Assembly (NCBI RefSeq): GCF_000004195.4
Contig: NC_030684.2
Location: forward strand, 104,857,929-104,921,928
Reading direction: 5' to 3'
DNA length: 64,000 bases
Origin: Xenopus tropicalis
Taxonomy: Eukaryota > Chordata > Amphibia > Anura > Pipidae
The notes beneath the pieces were generated by a model. The model was not told where the DNA came from, did no database searches, and saw nothing but the letters and a program-made list of their open reading frames with translations. Positions 1 to 45,589 of the stretch are shown here, in pieces. Both the position numbers and the translations under genes were made by a program. Numbering within the stretch: the stretch's first letter is position 1; the number at the start of each line of letters is the position of its first letter.

Positions 1-668
1 CCCTGTTACCCAGCACCACCCTGTGGCCTGTCCTAGGGGTTCCTGTCCTAAGGGCCCGTTTTTGGTAAACCCCTACAAATGTATTATATGCTCCCCTTAT
101 GATCAAATCCCTTACATTTCTCTTCTCTAATGTAAACTTAGGCAGCTGCTCTTCATAACTGAGATCTTTCATACCTTTTATCAGCTTAAATGCAACCAAT
201 CAGCACGTATTTTGGATCAGTCTACTACCAGCTATGAAATTAAAGCAAAGACCTAATTGGTTTCCACCCGCAACTGCACTTATCTTACTATATCAGCACT
301 TTGATGTCCTCAAAGGAACATAAGACAGTGTTCTTCAAAGAAACTGATGGATCTTTAGCCATATGTTCTTGTGGTTCTCTGTCAGTCTACTTTAGTCCCT
401 GGTAATAATAACATTACAGAACACAATCATGTCAGTTAATAATTTTAAATGGCTTTTAAATACCTCTCCACCATGTTTGCTTTGTTCCTTACATATTGTA
501 ACACATGTTTATTGCATGATGACAAATTTTTTATGACCTGTCATGAGATATCCTTGATCTAAATATGGAAGTGCAGGTACAGTAGGTGGGGAATTCAGCA
601 CCTGTGAGAAGGCAGAGGTATTCATTGTGTTTAAGCAGAGTCAAAATCTTTGTAATCCTTTTATTCAG
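1..668. other. Intronic sequence left of spectrin exon 1
   Basis: AT-rich sequence with no reading frame or recognisable repeat that I can support. It must be intron, because exon 1 starts inside a codon. Confidence 0.5.
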
Positions 669-34400
<33,732 letters not shown>

Positions 34401-35703
34401 GTTAGTATCAATTTCTTATTGGATACAGCTTGTGAGCTCTGTGCCCAAAGAGTTCACTAAAATATTTTGTCTAAAAGGCATTGTAACAATATTTTTGTTG
34501 AATATATCTTGTTTTCTCAGTTTGGCTTCTTTTAGTGGATTTTATAAATAAGTTGCCAAATATAACTATAAATAAAATATAAATATATACTTAGATATGT
34601 GGTTTTATAATGATCACATGCACTTTCATTGATCACAATATATTATGTTGCATGTTATGTTGTGCACAGTAAGGTGCAGTTAGGCAACCTGGCAAGATAT
34701 GGCTTCAGTGACAAGCATAGTGCCATTCCCACGTCTGTCTGGTAGAAAATATACTAACACTGCAAGGTATTTAGAAACTTATCATAGTTGTGATAGTTTT
34801 GCACAGGAAAAAACACTGATAATCGAGGGCTGTTTTTAAATATGTTGCCCCTGTACCAGTCAGCTGACTCCAAGTCATTCTTTTGCATTGAGCATCAACC
34901 CAATAATAAGAAAATCAAAGAGGAGTATGTACTTTTCCTTGTTTCCTTAGTTTTCCCTGTTCAACATAGTTTTTTCCTCACACATACATGTAAAAAGCAA
35001 GGGCTGTGACACAATTGTTATTTTGACAGGCGAAAGCTGTTCATAGAGAATTGTGGTGGTCAAAACAGCCTCCCCCATTTGCAGCTTATTTCCTTTTGCT
35101 TGCATTCTTATGGCAAATGTTGGTTCTGTCAGACAAGATTGATTGGGAAAACTCAGTTTAGGGTTTGCATGCAAGGAAGCTGATTAAATTGCTGTGTTTC
35201 TCCTTGAGAGGAGTAGTCAATACATAAACTGTATCACAGCCTTAAGCTGGCCACACATCTAATTGGTCTTACAATATGTTATAACCACTTATTTTAAATG
35301 CTTGTCTAAACAAAACAAACAGCCCAATGACCATTATTTGAATGTGGGGTTGAAAGATCAGGAATGCATTGTGTTATAATAGATGTAAAAATCTTTCATG
35401 GAATGTACTAAATAATGATGCTGCTGCCAGCACAGCAATTTATTATGAAAACTTGAGATTTGCCTATTCTTTGGCCTCTCTATTTCAGGCCAACATATGT
35501 TTTTTATTTGCTGCATGCATCTGAGTTCAGGGCATATAAATGTAAAAGAAAATTACCCTGAAATTAAAAGACAAATTTAAAACTCTAATCACCACTCCTA
35601 TCCAACCAGATACATGGCATTGACCAACGACCTGCAATTCATTTCTGGGGTAAGATGGAGTGAGTTAAACCCACTTTAGTTAAAAGATCTCATGTTTATT
35701 TTA

Positions 35704-36031
35704 GGCTGATGCCAGACGTGGCGTAGGGCTGATATTTTCGGCAAGCGGAAAAACGCTTGGCGAAAATACAGCCCTACGCCTGCTACTTGTGCCTGCACCC
35801 GAATGAATGAGATACGCTCGGGTGCAGGCACATGTAGCCGATATACGCATAAAAACGCGATACTTTGCATTATCTCGTGTTTTCATGTGTATATCGGCTA
35901 CATTTGCCTGCACCCGAGCGTATCCCATTCATTCGGGTGCAGGCACAAGTAGCAGGCGTAGGGCTGTATTTTCGCCAAGCATTTTTCCACTTGCCGAAAA
36001 TATCGGCCCTACGCCACGTCTGGCATCAGCC
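35704..36031. mobile_element. Harbinger-type fold-back MITE, 328 bp
   Basis: GGCTGATGCCAGACGTGGCG at the left is matched by its inverse at the right. Matching continues nearly to the centre, so the whole element can fold into one hairpin. TTA flanks both sides (35701-35703 and 36032-36034), the target duplication of PIF/Harbinger elements. It is unusually CpG-rich for its surroundings. Confidence 0.88.
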
Positions 36032-36429
36032 TTATACTTATCCACTACTCACTATAAAAGAAATGGGAAAGTCACTATAGGCATCACTCCCTGGTTAAAA
36101 GAGCGTCCTATTGTCCCCATCCATAATTTAATTTATATTTTATTAAAAAAGTAAACACTCAAAACAAAGTGTTGATCTTATACTCCATCATGATATAAAC
36201 AACGTATAAAGATAAATGATTATGAGTAGTTCCAGTGGCCTAAATAGTACTACTAGTGAGGAACTTCAGCCTGCTGGGAGCTAAATATCACACATTTCAA
36301 TCATTAATAAAATATGCAGCAGGTGGCTGCAAATTAAATTACACCTATTGGAGCTTTTCTGCCTTACTACATACACCCAAAAACAGGAATTGAAAAATTT
36401 GCGTCAATGAAACATTTTCACCCGCTATT

Positions 36430-36490
36430 AGGGTGAAGACACACAGAGCTACTAGTATCAGCTACTTTTTCACAGCTACCAAACACCAAA
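36430..36490 (+). mobile_element. Solo left end of the GGGTGAAGACAC MITE
   Basis: TTAGGGTGAAGACACACAGA followed by GCTACTAG matches the left arm of the complete copy at 36856. No matching right end lies near it. Confidence 0.6.
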
Positions 36491-36539
36491 AAATACCCTG
36501 CCATCAGCACCGAATTTCTGATCTGTGCGCCCCGAGGCC

Positions 36540-36700
36540 AACCACCTTCACCCCCCCCGCACGCGCATGCACGTTCAAGACTAACCCCCCAACCCCCCCA
36601 CCGTGAGCACACGGCAACAATTTCAACTCATATGGAGCAGTGGGGAGAGGTCCCTGTTGCTCCGTACAGGAGCAAAGCCTTGGGGCGGCAGGCCGGCATG
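36540..36700 (+). repeat. Dispersed repeat shared with 57360-57475
   Basis: CACGCGCATGCACGTTCA, CTCATATGGAGCAGTGGGGA and TTGCTCCGTACAGGAGCAAA reappear with changes at 57360-57475. Non-coding; family unknown. Contains C runs. Confidence 0.65.
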
Positions 36701-36855
36701 CCGCCCCTAAATTTTTGCCGCCCTAGTTTTAGTAGATATTTTAGTAGAATGTTGGGGTAATGTGTTTGTCATTGAGTATCCCAGATATACTTCTGTGTAG
36801 TGAGCCTTTGTAGTCCCTATAGTCTGGTCTAGCCTCAGTAAGGCATGACCAGTAA

Positions 36856-37040
36856 GGGTGAAGACACACAGAGCTGCTTAGTAGCAGCTACTTGTCACAG
36901 CTATTAAACACCATAGACAATACTGAGGATTGCCTCTGCTAAAACTCACATAGAGACAATTATCAGCAAATGGTCAGCATTGTCTATTTTTGTAGCCATG
37001 ACAAGTAGCTGCTACTAGTAGCTCTGTGTAGTTTTCACCC
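36856..37040. mobile_element. Inverted-repeat MITE with TAA target duplication
   Basis: GGGTGAAGACACACAGAGCT at the left and AGCTCTGTGTAGTTTTCACC plus C at the right are inverted. TAA occurs on both sides (36853-36855, 37041-37043). Three-base TWA duplications are typical of Harbinger-type elements. Confidence 0.75.
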
Positions 37041-39032
37041 TAATAGCTGCTGACCACTGCAAACTAAGTCAGTGTATGGGGACAAACTGATGTTCAGCCA
37101 GCTATCTATCAGGCAGGGATTAGAACTTCAGTTCGATAAGGATTGCACTGGATCATTGACACAATCCTCTCCTAATGAATCCACTCAGGGGCCAAATGTT
37201 CGGATCAGCCCAATATGACCCATTTCACAAATGGCCAGCTTTACTGTCTCCCTTCATGTCTTGCTCAGCAAGATGGTTGCTTTGCTTCAGGGAAAAGAGC
37301 ATACAATTTGGCCGGTCTGGAAACTGACTTTTCCATGCTTACAATACAGTGTTCTTTTTTATATAAACAGAGCTGATTTCTGTACGTTCCAGGTGCAGTT
37401 TGTCAATATTCTGCCCAGGGGGCAATGTCAGCCAACTGGGTCACAACATGTTGACAATAACACACTGTGCATTTAATATCCAAACATTATGTGTATGAGT
37501 TACCCATGTGCATAAATGATTCATTATGAGTAGCTATTTATGCCCCAATCAGTTATGTATTAGTAATACATACATAAACCCCATGAATGAATATCTGTAT
37601 ACATTCATCTGATGTTGCATACTGCATTAAAAGAAACCATTTAGTCAATGTATACTATCTTACAGAACAGCATAGTAATTCCTATGTATAAAGCAACTTT
37701 TATAAGAATTTACGTTCACATTATTTTCCTCTAATGTTCAGTGAAACATATTGGCATAGGTTTTTCTGCATTGGTTGACTGTATTTTATTTCTGTCTTTG
37801 TTTCTTCATATTGAAGGAATCCATGATTCATATTAAAGCCATGATTTCAATTATCAAATGTCTCCTACAGTACAGAAACTATCCCAACGATCCTGGGAAA
37901 ATGGCAGAATATTTGCTTTACCTAACAATAAATTTTAAATTAGGAATCTCTGAGACATGGTGGTGGCCTTGTCTGTATGGTTTTGGTGCATGATAGGGAC
38001 AATTTGTACAAGAAAATATAATTATTCTACCTATTACGAATAGAGGAATCCCTAGCATTGTCCCAAGCAATGGAGAATGCAATATTGGCTGCAGGTATAA
38101 AGGTGAACAACAACACCACCTTATGTAAGTAAATACAAAATTGCTGGGATGGAGGGAAAGAAGATTATTTTAAAAGGCGTTTAAACCATGAAATAGTACA
38201 ACAAAGTTGTACTAATTGTGTTCACAAATGTACTTATATACAGGTATACTGTATGTATGGGCAATCTAATTAATAAGAAATACTCACTGAATATCCACCT
38301 TTACCAATAGAAATATAGTTCAATCGAGATCACAAATAATGTGACCACAAAAAGACTCCCATGAGACCCTGCATCATTGCCATAAAAATCAAACAGTGTT
38401 TTATGGTAACATTATTTGTGATCTCGATTGAACTTTATTTTTCTACTCCTGCACATTACCCAACAACTCACTTAGGGTTTAAGATTTTGGTGTGGGGGTG
38501 GTACCATTTCTCTATTTATCCAGTAGAAATACAAGAAGCTGACTGTGTAGTGAAGAGTGTGGAGTGGGCCTAAGCAAATGGAAGGCACTGATTTTTCACC
38601 AGGGCCTATAAGGCACCTAAGTAGATATTATGCTTGATGCCAATGTTATTGATAGAGAAAAATGGTAAAAATATTGGTAGGCCAACATTTTTTTCAGAAA
38701 AGGTGTCAACCCTGCTCTAATTATACCAGTGCTGCTGCTTGAACTGTAAAACTGCCATTGAAAATTTAATGTTTGTGCACGAAACTGGATTTAAATGAAT
38801 AACACCCATTTCTGTAGCCATTGCTTCAGAAATCAGAATGGGAAATGATCTAATAGAGACAATGTAGACAATGCTGGTCTGTAATGTGATACTGGAAGAT
38901 AATTATCTACTTTTTGACACCCCTAATGATATACTTTTCTGATCTACTTTTTGAACACTCCTAGGATCTTACATCCCTAGGCATTTGAAGCATCTCCTGA
39001 CCCCCCCCCCCCCAACTAATTTCTTATTACTT
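37041..39032. other. Gene-free stretch
   Basis: Holds a degenerate GGCCATAC-type repeat remnant (37080-37210) and the inverted pair at 38317-38434. No exon with spectrin character or other coding signal was found. Confidence 0.5.
38317..38434. repeat. Perfect 26-bp inverted repeat
   Basis: AGTTCAATCGAGATCACAAA plus TAATGT (38317-38342) is repeated exactly in reverse at 38409-38434, with a 66-bp loop. Probably the ends of a small MITE. Confidence 0.85.
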
Positions 39033-39512
39033 TTAAAGGAGAAGGAAAGTAATTTTGGCATTTTACTGCCAATAGATTCGCCACATTAGTGCCACCTAGA
39101 ACGCTATATTTATTCTGCAGAAAGCTTTACTATACCTGAGTAAACAGCCTTAGAAACTCCCTTTATTTAAGATAGCAGCTGCCATTTTAGCTTGGTCTCC
39201 ATAGCTTTCTGCTCCAGCTCTAGCCATTGATAGCTCAGATCACTTATTCTGATGGGAGGGGGAGTGAATTGTTATGAATTCTTTTGGGAGGGGGGGGGCA
39301 GGAGAAGGGAGAGAGGATAGAGCTGGCCAAACTCCAGCTTCTGGAATGAAGTATTTTTATGAGAGAGGAAGTCAGATACCAAAGTACATTTATACACAAA
39401 AAAAGACAAGAAATCCTGTGTTTCTTTTGATAAAGGACTTTCTGTGAGTGCTTATGGCTGTATTTACATTCTGATAAAGCTTACTAAGTTTTTACCTTTC
39501 CTTCTCCTTTAA
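39033..39512. mobile_element. T2/Kolobok-type MITE, 480 bp
   Basis: Begins TTAAAGGAGAAGGAAAG and ends CTTTCCTTCTCCTTTAA, near-perfect inverted ends including the TTAA target. This is the established end structure of Xenopus T2 elements. Non-coding. Confidence 0.85.
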
Positions 39513-39889
39513 GTGCCGGCTTTCCTATAAAATGATGAACTAGGAACAGAAGTATAAACCCTGCTTGCCTGATTAAATTCAAGCAAATTATACACTTGTA
39601 AGGATAAATATAAAAAGGGGCACTGCTGCAATGAAGGTGAGTTGAGAAACTCATCTTAGGTGGCAGTGACCTGCAGGTTACCTATGGCGGCAAAAAGCTG
39701 CTCCTGGTAACTTAAAGAACCAAAATTTAATTTTTCGAAATCAAAATTTTAGCTCATTTAGTGCAGAGATAGCTATTACACTTTCTGCTTTAGTGATTCA
39801 ACCCCCCCTAGCGTGGGAAAGTGTGGGGGCGGGTGGTGGTGGTGGCAGTGTGGGCAGTATCAATGTGGCAGGCCAATACATTATATACT

Positions 39890-40170
39890 GTATGTATAGG
39901 TATGGGACCTATTATCCAGAATGTTTGGCACTTGGGGTTTTCCAGATAAGTAATCTATATGTAATTTGGATCTTCATATTTTATTTCTACTAAAAAACAT
40001 TTGAGCATTAGACCCAATAGGATTTTTTGCTACCAAAGGATTCATGCATAGTCAAGCACAAGCTACTGTTTATTATAAGAAAAAGTAAATCATTTAAAAC
40101 ATCAGAATTATTTGCTTCAAATGGACTTGGTGCTTTCTGGAGATTGGGTTTCCAGGTAAAGGATAAACGA
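39890..40170. mobile_element. MITE of the ACAGGTATGGGACC type, second copy
   Basis: GTATAGGTATGGGACCTATT, ATCCAGAATG and GGGGTTTTCCAGATAAG match the inverse of the element at 32519. The right end is degraded. Confidence 0.55.
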
Positions 40171-41118
40171 AGAAGAGATCTATAAGAAATTGGTGGTAAT
40201 TTGCATTATGAGTTTTAGGGTGGAAGAAGGAAGGTAACCCCGGCTACAACCCTGACACTTCTGATTATAAATTATTCTAGGGCAGAATGGAATCATTTTA
40301 CTTTAAAGTGATAAACCCATGCAAGCAATTACAATTTGCTCTGTTTGGTTCAACTGCCCAGAGTAAAATTTACAAAAATGTTGTAAATCCCCAGCTAATA
40401 AGAAAAAACATCAGTTTTCTTCTTGCACTAAAAAACGCTAGCATCTGTACGCAAATAAAGGGTACAACGGGTCATTTTCATATCCAAAACATGGACAAAA
40501 GGCTAAGCACAATGTATAAATAAATCACTTTTTGGTAAATGGGTACCTAATTGAGGTAAATAGTATTAAAAGGCAGTTTTGATGGGCCCATTAGAATACC
40601 AATAGATGTAAGTTCTGAAAGTCTAGTGACTGGCACTGTTACAGGAACATACTGTTACGCTGGTAGAGTTGAATTCTGTGTTACAGAGCACTGTGCCCCA
40701 GGAAGCTTAAACCGTGCTAAATCGAAAGGGTTGTCGGAGATGCTTTACTCTATCTGCTGTAAGAGGAGCATTCTGTTTATTATGTAGGTCCCAGCCCCTG
40801 TTGTGGGCTAGGAGTGCGGGAAAGGACATTGGATTTGCAGGTCACAGCTGTTTACATTCACAGGTCTGAGTGGCAGCGTGTCAGAACTAAAAGACAGGAC
40901 ACCCTGTTCCAAGCACAGAATCCTGACTGATACACACAAAGTTGAGGTCAGGATATCTGCACCATATTAATGACTAATAGCCATATATATATTTATACTA
41001 TAAATAGAATTTAGATAAAGGGCATTCCCAAAGTCCCTTGCATTTCCATCATACAAAGGTTCTTTTTTCTATCTCTGCAGAGCCACATAATCATTAAGTG
41101 AACTGAAATGTCAATACA

Positions 41119-41907
41119 TCACATTTCTGGTCCTAAATACATAATGCATGATATGAGGCTGCATCTTGCACATTTCTGGTCCCAAATACGTAATGCATGA
41201 TATGAGGCTGCATCTTGCACATTTCTGGTCCCAAATACGTAATGCATGATATGCGGCTGCATCTTGCACATTTCTGGTCCCAAATACGTAATGCATGATA
41301 TGAGGCTGCATCTTGCACATTTCTGGTCCCAAATACGTAATGCATGATATGAGGCTGCATTATGCACATTTCTGGTCCCAAATACGTAATGCATGATATG
41401 CGGCTGCATCTTGCACATTTCTGGTCCCAAATACGTAATGCATGATATGAGGCTGCATCTTGCTCTTTTCTGGTCCCAAATACGTAATGCATGATATGAG
41501 GCTGCATCTTGCTCTTTTCTGGTCCCAAATACGTAATGCATGATATGAGGCTGCATCTTGCACATTTCTGGTCCCAAATACGTAATGCATGATATGCGGC
41601 TGCATCTTGCACATTTCTGGTCCCAAATACGTAATGCATGATATGCGGCTGCATCTTGCACATTTCTGGTCCCAAATACGTAATGCATGATATGCGGCTG
41701 CATCTTGCACATTTCTGGTCCCAAATACGTAATGCATGATATGAGGCTGCATCTTGCTCTTTTCTGGTCCCAAATACATAATGCATGATATGAGGCTGCA
41801 TCTTGCTCTTTTCTGGTCCCAAATACGTAATGCATGATATGAGGCTGCATCTTGCTCTTTTCTGGTCCCAAATACATAATGCATGATATGAGGCTGCATC
41901 TTGCACC
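41119..41907 (-). repeat. 49-bp satellite, 16 units
   Basis: Unit, read on the + strand: TGCACATTTCTGGTCCCAAA, TACGTAATGCATGATATGAG, GCTGCATCT. Variants alternate GCACATT/GCTCTTT, GAGG/GCGG and ACGTAAT/ACATAAT. Because 49 is not a multiple of 3 and the unit lacks stops on the minus strand, all three minus-strand frames stay open (up to 332 codons). These are artefacts, not genes. Confidence 0.95.
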
Positions 41908-42330
41908 AAGCCCCCCCCCAGCAGATATTTCAGTGTCAGCGACCTACCAGCAACAAACCTGATACAAGGGACTCTTGCTATATCATGTGAGACAGGGACT
42001 GGAATTCCTGGGCTTCTCTTGGTCTCCATGCCCAGCCCATTAGAGTCTGTTACATTGCTGTCATCTCTGTTGCAGCCACTTCTCGCATTTAATGGTGCCA
42101 AAGTATAATAGAAGCCACAGGGGTTAGCCAAAGGTACCCCAGGTAAGGTTAGGAGTCTTCGTTGCTATATACATATGTGTAAAAACAGTGCAGTGGGAAT
42201 TTATTTCATATATTCAAAGACCCAAAAACCCGAACACTTCTTGATATATGTTATATATTCTTTCATTTTGATTTAAAATGAGGGGGATTTATTAGTAACG
42301 AAGTAAGTTTAGTATAGGGTTCTTGTGTTC
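41908..42330. other. Sequence flanking the 49-bp satellite
   Basis: A C run (about 41910-41918) then about 220 bp of mixed sequence with no clear affinity. One minus-strand frame joins it to the satellite, but I see no motif in it. Confidence 0.4.
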
Positions 42331-42344
42331 ATATTGCCTAGTAT

Positions 42345-42440
42345 TTTTTATTATTAGCGTGTATTTTTAAAGCGCCAACATATTCCATGGCGCTATACAA
42401 AAATGGGTTTATGCACTGAACATACAGAATTACATACAAA
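42345..42440 (+). repeat. Dispersed amphibian repeat (GCGCCAACATATTCC)
   Basis: Contains AAAGCGCCAACATATTCCAT and GGCGCTATACAA, a familiar interspersed sequence in frog DNA. Non-coding. A related degenerate copy (ATATAAAGTGCCAGCA) is at about 50820. Confidence 0.55.
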
Positions 42441-42604
42441 GCAATACAAGATGTGAAGTAAGCTGTGATAGCTATAGGTCTCCAAGATACCTTATACTGA
42501 GACATCAGATACTCATCCTCAAAATAAAGATAAATATTTTTACCAAGCCAGCCAAAAAATGAATATCCCAACCATACTATTGACCCTATGATCTATAAAC
42601 TATA

Positions 42605-43170
42605 CCCTATAAACTTGAGTATAAGCCCAAAATGTGCTGAAAAAGTCACCCACGGCTTGTACTTGAGTCAGGTGCCATGGGTCAGTCAGTTAGTCTCCTC
42701 TGTCTAAGCTAGGGCCCAGCTAGTGTCTGCGTTCTGCTCTCCCCCAACCCGCCACTGCATCGCCACACAACTCATCGTAACACGGTGACGTCATTGCGTT
42801 ACGTGTCGTTACGCTCCAACACACTGGGGCAGAACAGAGCAGTCTCATTACTCATTGGTTGCAATGGTTTAGTGCACTTTTTGCACCTATGGTAGAAAAT
42901 AATTCCCACCAGGTTTTCCTAAGCCCTATGAAAAGACAGAGGTGCCATTATCACTATATCATGGCAGTTTGATTCAAAGTTGCAGCTTCCTAAATTGTTA
43001 ATACGTAAGTGTTCTGGAGATATATTACTTGATTATAATACATATTATTGCTCTTAATCTGCAGCTGCCAAAATTATATATTTGTGTAGAATTCACAGGG
43101 GTTTTCTTAGGTAAAATTAGGTACCTCTGCTTTTATTCGGATCAGCTTATACACAAATATATATGGTTAG
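42605..43170. mobile_element. Probable DNA element with CTTGAGTATAAGCC ends
   Basis: ACTTGAGTATAAGCCC near the left and GGATCAGCTTATAC near the right are loosely inverted. Inside is a locally CpG-rich block (42740-42830) including an exact TGACGTCA. Boundaries are approximate. Confidence 0.4.
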
Positions 43171-45589
43171 GGAACTTTTATTTATATTCTTAAAACAAGC
43201 TGGTCCTTCACATAAAAAACACTGCCTTTTAAAGGCAACTGTTCCTTTAAGAAACACGTTAACAGTGAAGTAGGTTGTGCGTTTATGTTTTGTATTTGTA
43301 CTTTATAAATACACAGCAGCGCTACAGTGATTTAACCCTTAGTGGGCCTTACATGCTTGATAGAAATTCATGTTAGAAGTCTAGCAATCAAGAGCAGACA
43401 TGCTTAGAGCTGTCTCTATTACAATCCCTAGTTATGGCTACATTCTCCCCATTAGCATTATTGGACAGAGTTCCACAGTCTTTCCAGGCTGCCCTTGATG
43501 AGCTATTATTAACCCTTTTGATGTGAGATGCAGTAATGCTTTTTTTTAAAGCTCATTTTAACTGTTGGTAGTTACAGAGACCTGTTCTGTTCCTCTGCCT
43601 AAGGTACCAATACCTTGGTTTCACCTCTGAAGTTTGTTTTATGCCCCAACTGGACATTAACATTTTTTGAGCTAGACACATCCATGTGAAATCAAGGTCT
43701 GTCACGCTGTTGGGCGCTTTGCTACTGTATTTCTCCAGCATGCAGGAAAGCTGAGGTTAACAGGCTGGACATGCCGAACAAGAATTAATTTCTCATTTGT
43801 CCTACAAGCCAAAGTGACAGCTTGGGCTCATTGCCAGCTCCTTAGGTTACATTCAAGCTCTTTAAAGCAGCAGCCCCACTTAGCATATTCTTGCAACAGG
43901 AGTCTTTAGCCTTGTAAGACCCTCTTTACTGTGGTTAAAGTATGGTTTTTCCTTAAGGCAGATCCATTCATTTTAATATTGCAGTGTAACCCAGAAGCTA
44001 ATAAAATGTTTTTTTTCAAAAGTAAAATACAGCTTTGTAGTTAAGAAATGTAAACTAAGCCCTTACAGTCTTATTTAAGTCACTAAGCGCCATCCTCTTA
44101 TTGCTGGTTTAAATGGAATTTCTCCAGGAATGTTTTCACATCATTAGACATGAAAACATTACTTGTAGTAAAATATACAAAAGTGGGGAATTTACAGTAC
44201 TCCTTGCAGTTATGTCTGGTCATGTTGGTGCTATAGAGCTAGTATAACACAGTGGGGTCCAACATTGCCCAGATTTCATACACTATACCCTTGTCTTGTT
44301 TACACATCGAAACTGAAATCCTTTCTTTAGGCAGAGTGCATACCCTCTGATAGCACTCTGATTATACAGCAGGCAGACACTGCAATGATTCTACAGGCTA
44401 ATGCAGTCTGGTTCCAACTTAAATCTTGTTATAGGCATGTGCTCCAGGTAACCAACATTGTAATCTACTCCACAGTAAGTTGTCAAAAATACTTCTTGTA
44501 ATATCCTAAGTGCTTTGAGCTATACTGTATATTTCTCTATGCATAGTTCCTGTGCCATGCTCTGCTGCAGAATATACAGTCTATAGAAACAAGTTATACA
44601 AATAAACATAAAAAGGCTTTTGCAAAGAGCGCTCCCCTGTGACTAGAAGGCAATAAACCCCCTCTGTAGTGAATTGTAAAACAACCGTCTCTTCTGTATG
44701 TGAGTAATGGGCAAAGGAAGACTGTAGAAGGTAAGGGCGCTGTTGCATGTTGTTTGTGTGGGTTGGACTGCAGCTTAAGAGAAATTCAATTTGGAAAGGC
44801 AAGCTAGGGGTTGGATCTCAGCTCTGTTTTCATTTGGGAAGCTGAGCTCTGGCAGTCTGCTCTGCAGCCTGCAAGCATACAAGGACCATATAGGAAGATA
44901 GCCTTTTCTTCTTCCACTGCAACACATAAAGGGTGTTGTGATAGTGGGAAGGGAACTCTTTTAATTGCTGGATTTCTCCAAGTTCCCCTAAATGTACAGC
45001 AGGAATGAAGAGGTAAATGAATGCATTCATTCCTTGCCATATTCTGAGGAAAATGGAAACCATATGGAGAATATTATTAAATCCTACCTTTTTGTTAAGT
45101 GATATTATCATTAATGCTGAATTCCACCGTGCCTATACTTGGAAAGGATATAGGAAATACTGTGAAGACGCATGAAGAGAAGCGCCACAGACATGCAAAG
45201 GCATAAAGACAGATTAGAAGAGAGAGAGAACAGCACCAAAGTTTCAGCTCTCTTTGCATACCTTCTTTGTTTTCCTTGGTGGTAAAACCACAAACTGATT
45301 GCTTTTGCCTGCACTGTCCAAATAACTGAAAGACATCTGTAAGCCTGACAGGAGTTCTGTCTGCAGTCTCCCTTTGGAAAGCAAAAACTGCACATAATTG
45401 ATATGCAAGAAAGGACTCTGCTATTCTGCTTAGAAGAAGAAAATGTATATTTATTTTTTCTGAATCTGGATATTGCTCTGGAATTTGATATTTGGATATA
45501 AGTTATTTTATAGGAACGGGTAAACGTACAAGCAAAACACACTGGATTCAAGTGTGAGCTAACTTTGGAGTGCTTTGCTGTGCTTTAGA
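43171..45589. other. Region upstream of the 504-codon frame
   Basis: No coding exon recognised. The stretch would include any promoter and leader of the following frame. I see no clear TATA box or CpG island. Several short upstream ATGs exist between 45000 and 45580. Confidence 0.4.

Noticed and set aside
34401..34580. Alternative 3' end of the spectrin gene by read-through after exon 18
   Set aside because: The extension is short, unrelated to spectrin and follows a good GT donor. The AATAAA near 34570 is in very AT-rich DNA. Kept only as a lesser possibility.
35807..36154. A 115-codon frame and its mirror on the other strand
   Set aside because: Both lie within the fold-back element; the similar proteins on the two strands arise from the palindrome.
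41133..42131. A 332-codon minus-strand reading frame and two overlapping ones
   Set aside because: All run through the 49-bp satellite, and all three frames are open because the unit lacks stops and its length is not a multiple of three. No independent coding signal.
45111..45551. 146-codon minus-strand frame upstream of the 504-codon frame
   Set aside because: No domain, low-complexity hydrophobic and Ser-rich content, and position in what is probably the leader region of the + strand gene. More likely a chance frame.
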